Shown here: one piece after another, positions 54,498 through 64,000 of the stretch
How the letters are laid out: each line of letters opens with the position of its first letter
Position numbering within the stretch: position 1 is the first letter of the stretch
DNA from: Chamaea fasciata
Taxonomy: Eukaryota; Chordata; Aves; Passeriformes; Sylviidae
Assembly (NCBI GenBank): GCA_029207755.1
Contig: JARCOQ010000105.1
Coordinates: forward strand, 1 to 64,000
DNA length: 64,000 nt
Reading direction: 5' to 3'
Position numbers and translations under genes: made by a program
Notes under the pieces: model-generated
Told to the model about the DNA's origin: nothing
What the model saw: only the letters and a program-made list of their open reading frames with translations
Databases searched by the model: none

Positions 54498-57400
54498 GGG
54501 AAAAAAATCGAGTATCTCAAGCAGTATTGGTTAATCAGTGTTTATTATCTTGGTGCCGAAAAATTCATAATCAATAGAGCAATTCTTATTTTATGAGCAA
54601 TATGTTTCTAATAGTAATAAGACTTGGCACATTAGATTTTTTTTTGAAAGATATAAAGATACTTTATATTGAAAAATTACAGACTGTTTATAGGCACGTT
54701 GTTTAGCTCCTTAAACTCATGCTAGTGAATAAGGTTTTTTTAAGAACTATTAATCTCTCCCAAACTATTTAAGAATTTATTTCAGGGAAGTAGTTGATGA
54801 TTTTTTTTTTTTTTTGCTTCATCTTTGTTACAAGTATTTTGAGTTTATATTTTTGATAAAATCAAGGTATGGATTATACAGATACAAGAGTGAGCAAGAA
54901 ATTCAAAATACAAAGTAGTGTGGTTTGTTTTTTAATTTCTTGTCCTGTTCTACTTCCTCATGTATTTCACAGCACAAAGAGGAATAGAGCAGAGTGAGAA
55001 CTTTGCCAAAAGGTATGCTTTTTTTCCAGTGAGATTGGAATGGTTCATCTCCTATTTAGTGACAGATAAAAAATTGCTTTAGCTACATTGCAGATTGTTC
55101 TTCTTCTCAAAGTAAGTGCTATACCATTTCAGACCATGACTAAAAAGAACATAAAATAATTTCATAAAGCCCCATTTTTAATTGTAAAACTTTTTAAATT
55201 TTGGCTGTCTGGAAGTATTTTTTTAGAACATGCAACAATTTTAGTCTTATTTTAAAAGGATATGTAAGACATCTTGTATTTATATACTGATATACATATA
55301 AGAATATTACATAGTTGAATTCTAGATATTTTTACTCCTGATAATTGCATATGCTACTCCAGCTGGAAACATGCAGTAGGTACTGTATCATTGGGTTTTA
55401 TTGGTCCAACTGTATTTTAGAACTTTTTCACTTCAGAGTAGGAAACTGGACTAGAAAAAGATTACTTGTCATTGAAGGAGAACATCATCTATTCTAAATC
55501 CTGAATGTACAGAAGCTGCAACTCTAAATGGCACATGTGTTTTTAGTCCAACAATAAAACAAAGAATTGTATGTGAAGCATGAGTCTGATGTTCTTGTGA
55601 CTCCCTTGAGATGAGAATACCTATGCAGAGACAGATAAATTTAGATGGAATACACACTGAATTCCATGAATTCTGTTAATTGTGATAGAATTTATTCTAT
55701 TTGAAACCACTTACTGGAATCAAACTGCAAATCTGATTTATTACACTAAGATTCGAGACATGAGAATTCCTTGCATAATTGAGTGAAAAATGTGACGGGT
55801 GGGGTGGAAAACTAAATCCAGCTCTTGCAACTTCTGTTGGACTAAATCCGCAGAGGAATAGTTGTAAACTTCCATTCATTATTCCTTTCCTGCTTGTCCA
55901 CTTCATTGCAGAAACTCTCAGCTTGTAACAAAGGATTTATGTAACCATTGAAGCTGAAACGTGCTGATATTTGTTTGGTTCCAATTAGATTAATGGTGTC
56001 CTTAAAATTAAGTGCCTGGGTAAGGTGTGGCTGTTGAAGTTGTATCACTGTGCAAAGAGCTAAATAACCGAGCTTCTCCATGAGGGAAAATGGTAAAGCA
56101 GCATACTTTCTGCCCTCTGTACAGAAAATAAAGAATGAAAATCTATCTGGTTGTTCTTTGGCTTGAGTTCCCAAATTTGGCCTGGAGTTCTTCCAAGCTG
56201 TGCTGGGTCAAAGCTCACATTCAGGTCTGAAGTGCTGAGTAATAGATCTGCCCATGTGAAAAACTTTGGTACGTGTCCCATCTATCCTAACTTGGTTTTT
56301 ACCTAAGTGATTAATTTTACCTTAATAGGTTTTTTTCCCCTAGAGTTTCTTCTTTTCAGTAGAAAACATTGACTAGTGAGTGCAAATACAGGTCAAATCT
56401 GTAGAAGTGTATGTAGTTCTTCTTTTTTGTAATCAATACAATGGCTGACTTAGCATGTTAACAGTGTGTCATCTGGCCTGAAGATGGTTATTGAGCAAAA
56501 GATAAACATTTAAAGTTGTTTGTGCTAAATTTTACTTGCTGTATTCCTAGCAGACAACTGAACCCTGTTATAGGAGAGTAAGTTCCATCCTAATAACTTT
56601 GAGGAAATTTGTGATGATTAATTGATGCATTTCTTTGTCAGTGTTTTCCAGTCCCAAGTGAGGATATGCTTGAAGTAGTGTTAAATTGTATTGCTATAGT
56701 GGCTGAGGAAAGCAATTTGCAAAGAACAATAAATGCCAAAGATAGAAAAGAAGTGCTCTGGCTATCAACAAAACAAACCAATAACCTAACAAAGTGTTCA
56801 TTTAACACCCTTCCAGGTGGAAAGAATTTTCCACAAAAGCACGTTGTTTGCCATCACTATCGCAAATATAAGCATTTTCTCCTCTAGTGAAGGCAGGCAT
56901 CAAATTATTCCTATACCGATATGAAGATCTAAACCTTGTTCCTACATATTCCTAGCCAGAATATTTTTTCGTGCATGTAGGTAGATTGAAATCAAAACGT
57001 GATAGAAAAGGAATTGTATATCATGATTTGTCACCAAATTGAAAATGAATTGTTGAATGGAACTTGATCCTCTAGTGCTTTGTGCAATCACTCTGCGAAG
57101 TAGTTGATTTGTTAATATGCTAATTTTCTACTTTCCTATCTTCATATTGGATGCTATGCATGAAAGTGAAACCCAAATTTTTGTACAACAGGGATTCTGT
57201 TTCAATGCTCCTAAAATGAAATGAAAAAGTTATTGAAGCGACTGCAACAATTGATGAAGCATGATGTAACTGAATTATAGTAGCAAGTGAATTTGAACAG
57301 CTTTTTATGTGGAAGGGCACAGGTATATCTAAATATCTAGGTACTGGATTTCAGAGGTATTTGAGGGGGTTTTAAATTTTATTTCAATCTATTTTTTTAA

Positions 57401-57841
57401 AAAGATAAAAATCTAAAAGTTAGAAAAAAAAAACCCAAGGAAAGTCATTATTCAGTGACAACTCTATGGTTTTGTCTGTGTAGCTACAGAATTCTTTCCT
57501 TTTTAATGTGTCTTTTAAAGAACTAAATATTGCTTGAAGTTTGAAATTCAGTACGAACTGTACTGAATTTTTCAGTCAAATCTTTGCTTTGACAGTTGTC
57601 CCACACAAGTTGTGATCATCATTCCATGACGTGTGCTGTGTTGTGCGTTTGATGTTGTCTGTTGGGTAATAATTGACTTTTTTTTCCCCCCATCATAGTA
57701 GTAACCTTATTTGGTATTCAATGGCAAAAATGGCCCCTGGAAGCTTTCTGGTGCACATGCAAGAGCAAAGTCTCAGTGAAAGCATGTGCTCGCAGCATTG
57801 CATTCTGTGATTTGCAGTTTCAAAACGTGCACTGACCTGAA
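54498..57841. other. AT-rich single-copy DNA, no gene recognised
   Basis: The composition changes sharply from the GC-rich repeats to AT-rich DNA. It includes a T15 run (54801-54815) and A-rich stretches. The longest open frames (minus 55842-56174, 110 codons; plus 56666-56887, 73 codons) show no family signature and no convincing splice sites. It could be intergenic or a long intron. Confidence 0.55.
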
Positions 57842-57847
57842 CATATC

Positions 57848-58108
57848 TGTGGGGATCTACACAGGGATCGCGGCCGGAAGATCTCACGGTGTATGGCTAA
57901 GATAGGATTCCCCTCCCCCTGAGCACAACCAGTTGTACTTGCCCGGTTGATAACGTAAGCGGACAGAGACTATATAACCCCGTGTCAGCGGGAAATAAAT
58001 GCCATTTGCCGTCCACCACATTGGTGTCTGCGAGCTCTTGGCCCGAGCATCTTGAGGTAGCTGCCGTGTCGTTCCTGAGCCAGGTCACTACACCTCCAGG
58101 AGGCAACA
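57848..58108 (+). mobile_element. Alpharetrovirus-like solo LTR with CATATC target duplication
   Basis: The element begins TGTGGGGATC and ends GGCAACA, with CATATC directly before (57842-57847) and after (58109-58114). A 6-bp duplication is the hallmark of avian sarcoma/leukosis-type integrases. TATATAA is at 57971-57977 and AATAAA at 57994-57999, followed by a CCACATTGGTGT segment that is shared, as far as I recall, with the R/U5 junction of avian leukosis-type LTRs. At 261 bp it is in the size range of compact avian LTRs. No primer-binding site or coding region follows, so only the LTR remains after recombination. The perfect duplication suggests a fairly recent insertion. Confidence 0.82.
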
Positions 58109-58114
58109 CATATC

Positions 58115-61034
58115 TCTGCATCACGTGGGGAAGTGCCATAACTCTGGAGGGAAGAAATGGAAGCTTATTGTCAAATGAAAAAAGTGTGTTAAAGCTTTTA
58201 AGAGCAAAGTTAAGAGAAGGATGAAGGAATGTGTTCAGAATAAATGAATTCATTTTTAATTGTAGCACTTTGCTTTATATCAACTGGGATTATAAAGTGG
58301 AGTAATGACAGAAAGAAAGAGTGCCTTCATACCCTTCAATGGATGCCTGTAATGCAAAGAATTCTGCTCTTACAACCATTCTATTTTTAGACATTTTGTT
58401 CCTTATGCTGATTTCTTTCATTCTGATCAGCCAAATTCAGACATCTGTCCCTCAGCACCTCTAGCCAGGGAGTTGATCTTAACTGCACTCTCCGTTTCCA
58501 TTGAGTTCAGCAGGTTCTGATTTTTCTGCCCTGTTTTCCTGCTATCATTCTACCTCTTTCTGTTTTGATAATAAAGCCAGTTTAAGGCAGCCTCTGTCAG
58601 CAGTATCCAATTGTGATAACCAGGAAAATTCAGTTCTTTTCTAGTCTAGGCAATGAAGATGCAGTTCGGCTCTCTGCATCCTTGTTAAATTAACCTTTGC
58701 CATGAGGATTCCGAATAATCAATAACAGTGAAGTTACAGGCAGTGCAAGAAAATCAGAAAACTATTTTCTGAATTTTGGTGATAGCTAGGAGTGAAATTT
58801 CCATCCCCCCTTTGAATCTAGCCATTCAAAAAATCACCCAGATTTTAGGACAGAGGGAATTTTCTTATAATGAGGGGGGGAAATATTGAAGATTTGGGGA
58901 GGAAAAGCCATAAATATAATGGAAAGGAAAAAAAAAGCAGAGAGATTTTAGGTCCCCACAAACCATGAACATGTTGCAGTCGCTGTGGCAGTGCAGGAGT
59001 TCTGCTAATTTCCAGTAGTGAAGAAGTTAGCCAACAGAGATTGCATCTCGTTAGAGATTTCAAGAGTAAACAAGTGCCAGGTGTCATTGGCCCTTACTGT
59101 CAAATCCATTTTAGCCTTCAAAATCAAGAGCTTAGTCACGGTGTGTATTTTCTTTGATCCAGATATTGTCAAAAATGAGAAAAGACAATTTTGTTGCTAG
59201 TGTTTAGTGTTTTTCAGCAAATGTTTTCAATGTAAACATGCACGTTTATTGCCTGAATGTATTTTAATATGATTCATTATTTATAAATTAGCTCACGTAT
59301 CATTTACCTGCATATATTGTCATAGATCTGTATCAATACGTTAGTAGAGGTGAGCTTGTGGCAAAGTATTCTGGGTGACACATCCATACCTTTGAATGGA
59401 GGAAAAACCAAAGGAGGCATTTTATTCTCCCATCCAGTATTTTGTGCTTTCAGCTGTAACTTGTACAAGACAAGGCTCTGCAGTCCAGCAACTGCACTAA
59501 TCAGATTCAGCTGAAAATTAATTAGTGTCCTAGGAACACTTTCTCATAAACTGTGAGCCAGTGGGACAGTGAAGTTTAGTTTTCCAGTCTGTCCCAGTCT
59601 ATTTTATTCTAGAAATTGGAAAAGAGAGTGAAGTTCTTGAAAGAATGTGTTTCTGGAAATGGCAGTAGAAGTCTGTATAAATACATCGGATATTCTAGGT
59701 TTTGTACTTACACCTCTTTCTATATGTTTCTAACAATCAGGACAGATATAATCTGGAAGATAAATAGGAAAGTGAATTCCTGTCTTTTTGCACCTATCCT
59801 GGTCTAACACAGTTGTGTGACAATGGAGTAATTTCTTACAGGAGGCCTAGGCCTACAGCCTACCTATTCTGTCTAGCAATGTTAGCAATGCTCTGTTACG
59901 TTCATATTATGTCTAGGAATTAGTTAACTTTCTAAAAGGCAATGCTACTGAACTTTGAACTGGACTTTAGGGCTTTTCTATCAACCAATAGAGTCTCTTC
60001 TTTGCTTAAGGCACTTAAGGCATATTTTGATTTTGTCTACAGCTAAAGCCAATCAAGAGCCTGAGTTTAAGAGCAGGGTAGGGCAATGCACTTTCCTTAG
60101 GATTTAGCTGCTTTCTCTTTTCTCTTTCTCAATTTGTCCTAAGCTGGGGCAGCCAAAACCTTTGGCAAGGGGAAGATGCAGTAAAAGGCTTTAGGCTGTG
60201 CCTTTATGTTGTATCTGTGTACAGGAAGATGGAAAAGGTCATGGTTAGAGTGAATTAGCTGCTGTTTTGAGCTACTGTGGCTGGGCTGGCTGGGCCTTCA
60301 GAAGCCCTTGTGGTTAAATGTTTACAAGCCTAGTCCTGGAGATTAAGCTGCTGTGGACTCTTCATTTGGGAGTAAGTCAAATCTTTGAAACCAAAACTAA
60401 AAGCTCCTATAAAACAGGTATTTCTATTGACAGGCAAGTTTTTAATCCTTGTGTCTTGTTCTTATTATTGTTGTTTGGTTTTCTTTAGTAAATTCTTAAA
60501 ATCTTGGAATTCTCAGGTGCATAAGCTCAGGATTATTGTTTTAAGATCTGTCCCCATTTAGAAGCAATGCATTTTTAGGTGTGGTCAACTTGTGCACCTT
60601 GCTTGGTATAGTTTTCAACGGGTAATAATTTAATCTTTCCCATTTTTCCTTCTTACTTATCCAGGCACTGCATGATACTTAAATAAGTTTGATATTCCTA
60701 CTGGTGGATCCTTTAGAATTGACTGTGAGTTTTTTGTCTGAGGTTTTTAGAATGACCCTAGGAGCTCTAACAGCAGCATCCTTCCTTGCAAAGAAGACTC
60801 ATTTCACAGCAGTAATCTACAAATATCTCATTGGGGAGACCTTACTTTCCTTGGTACTAGGTAAGGGGTAGAAAAAACTCTTCTCTGCAGCAATTCACAG
60901 CTTTTGATGACTTCCAACTGACTCGATTAGCTCGGAACTGGAATTTCTTCCAAATGTGAACTGAACAATAGGGCTGTTAATTAATGGTACTGCTGCTCTG
61001 CCCAATAGTGACTTGCCTAAATAAGTCTCCCATA
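58115..61034. other. AT-rich single-copy DNA, no gene recognised
   Basis: No domain, RNA gene or repeat family could be supported. Short open frames of 60-80 codons are at the chance level for this length. Confidence 0.55.
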
Positions 61035-61040
61035 GTAGTT

Positions 61041-61742
61041 TGTAGGAAGATCCGCGGGCGGCAGGGAGAAGGAATTCTACTGACTTGAGATATTCTAGAA
61101 TACTTGGTTTTATTGCAAGGGTCGTGGGTAAAGAGGGTCTTGCCTTCAGCCACCAGCCTTGGCTGAAGGGAAGTCCCAGACAGAGTGAGAGGAAGAGCAA
61201 GGGGGTACGAGTTAAGAGAGAAAGGAGAGAGGGAGCAAGGTGGCAGGGGTCAGAGAGCAGGGGGAAGAGGTAAGAGCGAGAGCAGAAGAGGTGCTAAGAG
61301 AGGAGCCGGGATAAGAGAGGAAGAAGTAAGAGAGCAAGGTCCTTGTTGCAATGCATTATATTTCTTTTTGTGATGAATATTCTAATTTACAGTGACCAAC
61401 CAATACAAGACACAAAATCCTATAGAATCTACATATAGCCCATAAGAACTACTACATTACCATACTATATTATATTTTAAACTCTAAAAACTACTCTTTA
61501 GAGTTTTCTGTTTTGCTGCATTGACCTTTGGATCCCTTAGCCAGCAGAAAGGTATTGTTCAATCAAAAGGGATTCTCCTTCAGCTCGCTAGGCTATTCTT
61601 TTCAAGTTATATAGTAACTAAGACTCGGTCCTACAGCTCAAAGTAAGCTTCCATTTCTATTTTGATTATAGGTTTGATATTTTCAGAATCTTTTGCTAAA
61701 CAATCATATTTATAAGGTTTCCCTGATTCATCTTCCCCAACA
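61041..61742 (-). mobile_element. ERVK-like solo LTR on the minus strand with GTAGTT target duplication
   Basis: Read on the minus strand the element starts TGTTGGGGAAGATG at 61742 and ends GATCTTCCTACA at 61041. GTAGTT flanks both sides (61035-61040 and 61743-61748), a perfect 6-bp duplication. The minus strand has AATAAA at 61109-61114, close to the 3' end as expected for R, and a pyrimidine-rich stretch in the middle. At 702 bp with no coding region beside it, this is a solo LTR. The class is inferred from duplication length and layout, not from a database match. Confidence 0.75.
61171..61342 (+). repeat. GA-rich purine tract within the minus-strand LTR
   Basis: The plus strand is almost all purine, made of GAGAG, AAGAG and GGGAG words (for example GAGAGAAAGGAGAGAGGG). 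A long polypurine stretch can form triplex DNA. It belongs to the LTR and is not an independent insertion. Confidence 0.7.
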
Positions 61743-61748
61743 GTAGTT

Positions 61749-62014
61749 TAATCCTGTTTAGTGAAAAACAGACAGCTTTTTGCTATGTTCTTATTACCTT
61801 CTTTGGGTGGTTTGGAGTCTTAAAAGCTTATTGAGCATCTCCCTTATATTTTCCCTCTTAAATCTAATAAAAAACCCAAAACCCAAACAAATGCCCTCCA
61901 GCTGTTGACTTGACACTGCAGGAATGCTTTGGGATTGGATCACAGTGGAGCCTTCAGGATATACGTTATGAAATCAAACACTGCATTTTTCTGTGTAGGT
62001 TCTTTTCTCCTTTT
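61749..62014. other. Short single-copy spacer, nothing recognised
   Basis: AT-rich sequence lies between the LTR and the repeat cluster. A run of AAAACCCAAAACCCAAAC type occurs near 61870. No gene is seen. Confidence 0.5.
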
Positions 62015-62575
62015 TATCACAAGCAGAGAAGCTCCTGCAGCATTGCAAGTGCGTCTCCTAGCCCGGGAAGCGAGAAATCGTTTTAGGCGCATCTAGTGCT
62101 CTTGGTGGCTGTATTCCATAGCTTTGCTTGGAGCAGCAGCCCCGCGTGCTTTCTGGGCTCTCCACAAGCAGAGAAGCTACTGCAGCAGCCGAAGTGCATC
62201 TCCTAGCCCGGGAAGTGAGAAATCACTTTAGGCAGCTCTAGTGCTCTCGAAGGTTGTCTCTGTAGCTTGGCTTGGAGTGGCAGCCCTGTGTGCTTTCTGG
62301 GTCTCCATAAGCAGACAGGCTACCGCTGCAGCGCAAGTGCGTCTCCCAGCCCAGGAAGCGAGAAACTGCTTTTTCAGCAGATCTAGTGCTCTTCCCAGCT
62401 GTTTCTTGTGGCTTTGCTTGGAGCAGCAGCCCTGCGTGCTGCCCGTGCTCTCCACAAGCAGAGAAGCTTCCACAGCAGCGCAAGTGCGTCTCCTAGCCCG
62501 GGAAGCAAGAAATCACTTTAGGCAGCTCTAGTGCTCTCGGAGGCTGTCTCTGTAGTTTTGCTTGGAGCTGCAGTG
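62015..62575 (+). repeat. Dispersed cluster of the 148-bp family, four units of 143-147 bp
   Basis: The anchor AGAGAAGCT and its variant AGACAGGCT lie at 62025, 62170, 62313 and 62460. Each is followed by GCAGC, AAGTGCGTCTCC and CCCGGGAAGCGAGAAAT or close variants, and each unit has GCTTTGCTTGGAGCAGCAGCC upstream. These units are less CpG-rich than the 49518-50850 array and have a different 5' half. Confidence 0.88.
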
Positions 62576-63492
62576 GCATTTGTTAGGGTAGGAGGGAATG
62601 GTATCTATAGCTGAAGGCAAAGAGAGGTCAGGGCATGTAATTGGCTGCTAATGTAGGTAATGCTAATTTGTTCATCTTTGCAAACTGCTTGACGAGTTGT
62701 TCCTTTCTTGGCTTCTGGGGATTTGTATCAACTAGAAATGCATGTGGTCAGTATTTACAGATGATGTTACATGGCCTGTTGGTAAAGGAAGCATAGCAGT
62801 TTATATGGCATTCTGCAGAAAAGTGGCGAGTCTTACGTTCCTCAATTCTTAACAAAAATTAACAAAATCCTGAAAATAGGTTTTGCAAAACGCCAATTTT
62901 TTCCCCCTATTACTAGAGATCAGCATAGTGACTTTAAGAAAGTAAAGGTTACCTATTTTTCTCCAAGAGCATCAAGTGCTTTTGATCAGTGTTTGTGTGC
63001 ATCCATTATCCCTGTTCTTCTTTGGAGAACTTTCGCAATACTCAGATGATCTGTGTAGGCTGTAGACTGCAGTGGTGGACTGACTTAAAGGCTTCCACCT
63101 GAAAGAAGATGTTGTCCACATTTTGGGTTTTTCTTTGTCTGAATCTTTAAGGTCCAAAGGGTAAAATTCCAAGCTGTTTGAGGAACTCCAAAATAAGATA
63201 TGACCAAGTACTTGTTTTTCATCACCTTAGTCACTACTGATTGTTTAGTCAAGTTATCCTGTGCATTGGATTTAATTGACTAGTTAAGCATGTACATCCA
63301 GTACCTACCTCCTCAATTACCTTCCTAGAAGGGTTTGACTGGGGAACAAGTTCTGAAGGCAAATATTTGGTATACTAAAAGTAGAATTTAGGAGTTGATT
63401 GCAGAGCACAGCATGCATAAATGGTTAAGAAGGATGCATCTTTTTCTGTTCCCTCTATGCTTGTTCTCATTTGAAATACTAAACATTCTGCA
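62576..63492. other. Single-copy AT-rich DNA, no gene recognised
   Basis: No repeat family, RNA gene or coding domain could be supported. Confidence 0.5.
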
Positions 63493-63522
63493 GGTTGGTT
63501 TGGGTTGGGTTGGGGGGTGGGG
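63493..63522 (+). other. G-rich quadruplex-capable tract
   Basis: Four tracts of three or more G with loops of 2, 2 and 1 bases lie at 63502-63522. This is a strong formal match to an intramolecular quadruplex. Its role is unknown. Confidence 0.7.
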
Positions 63523-64000
63523 CCATGATGGAGGAGGATGTGGGTGTGTTTTATTTTTATTTCTAGAACAGTGTACAAAGAACTTTTTACACTATAGTGT
63601 TCAAAGAATAGTGTACAAAGTGACCCAAACCAGCAGTAGGAAACAATGCACATGTAAAACAAGGTCAGGTGTTTCACTCCAACAAGGTGATTGTCCTTCA
63701 CAGAAATGTAGTCACATACTTACAGCATACTAGAAGGGATGACCTTTTTCTGTCCCAAATCAACCAGTGAAATACTCTGGCTCTTGATTTAAACCCCCAA
63801 GCCAGCTGTGTTTCAGGCTGCAGAAGCTGCAGCTGGTGTGTCAGAGGCAGGGTGCAGCCCTGGTTGCAGCCATCAGTGCCCGGGGTCCCCTGTGCCTCCA
63901 TGCTGGGGCTAGATCTGCCTCCTTCCACCCCTGGTAGCCTTAGGGATACAGCACACTACTTCATCTGCTTTAAAAAAAACCCAAACAAACACACAAACAG
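63523..64000. other. Single-copy DNA to the window end, no gene recognised
   Basis: AGTGTACAAAG or AGTGTTCAAAG occurs three times at 63570, 63596 and 63610. A GC-richer stretch (63781-63945) ends in an A-rich run. No coding signal could be supported. Confidence 0.5.

Noticed and set aside
55842..56281. Two overlapping minus-strand frames (110 and 73 codons) in AT-rich DNA, considered as a frameshifted pseudogene
   Set aside because: Neither peptide is recognised, the frames overlap without an obvious single-frame parent, and no splice or poly-A evidence was seen.
61870..61895. Telomere-like AAACCC repeats
   Set aside because: Only a few imperfect A/C-rich words are present, not the vertebrate TTAGGG or CCCTAA repeat.
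54498..64000. CR1 LINE or SINE copies
   Set aside because: I looked for the characteristic CR1 3' end (ATTCTATGATTCTATG-like) and for poly-A-tailed SINEs and saw none. A RepeatMasker run would be decisive.
1..64000. tRNA, rRNA or small RNA genes
   Set aside because: No cloverleaf, A/B box pair or ribosomal core sequence was recognised on reading. tRNAscan-SE and Infernal would settle this.

Overview
This window looks like eukaryotic, and specifically avian (probably songbird), genomic DNA at the edge of a large satellite array. No complete protein-coding gene, rRNA or tRNA could be supported. The avian call rests on three things: solo LTRs of avian endogenous-retrovirus type (one with an alpharetrovirus-like R region, one with the TGTCTTGGTTT start that I associate with songbird ERVL-type LTRs), CCCAGT-type intronic minisatellites typical of GC-rich bird microchromosomes, and a 191-bp satellite. 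That length equals the one reported for a zebra finch centromeric satellite (Tgut191A). I cannot compare the sequences here, so centromere identity and species are inference.

Layout. (1) Positions 1-43269: one uninterrupted head-to-tail array of about 225 monomers of 190-191 bp, all in the same orientation. At least nine diverged monomer subtypes (called A, B, C, D, D2, E, F, G, H here) follow a recurring order and form higher-order repeats of varying length (11-mers of 2,100 bp, a 3,436-bp 18-mer tandem, a 6-kb block repeated 28.7 kb away). Chimeric monomers, local dimer duplications and single-monomer deletions show how unequal exchange reshaped it. Each monomer carries several short perfect dyad symmetries. 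(2) 43270-43970: low-complexity intron-like DNA with a 36-codon candidate exon on the minus strand with splice signals at both ends, and a possible second, upstream exon end. (3) 43978-49517: a 21/32-bp GC-rich minisatellite with internal duplications of 0.3-0.8 kb. (4) 49518-51160: a CpG-rich tandem array with nine 148-bp units, then three 108-bp units of the same superfamily. (5) 51309-52089: an ERVL-like solo LTR with a 5-bp target duplication, carrying inside it a copy of the 108-bp sequence. (6) 52095-64000: mostly single-copy, AT-rich non-coding DNA with one well-formed candidate exon (52215-52343, plus), two further solo LTRs with perfect 6-bp target duplications (57848-58108 plus; 61041-61742 minus), an LTR terminus at 54172, and two dispersed clusters of the 148-bp family (54173-54497, 62015-62575).

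Nothing here forms an operon or pathway. The biology is chromosomal: a higher-order satellite of the kind that hosts centromeres, a decaying edge, and a mosaic pericentromeric flank assembled from tandem duplications, retroviral LTRs and possible gene remnants. Many short open frames exist, but they follow from repeat length and base composition and are not called as genes.
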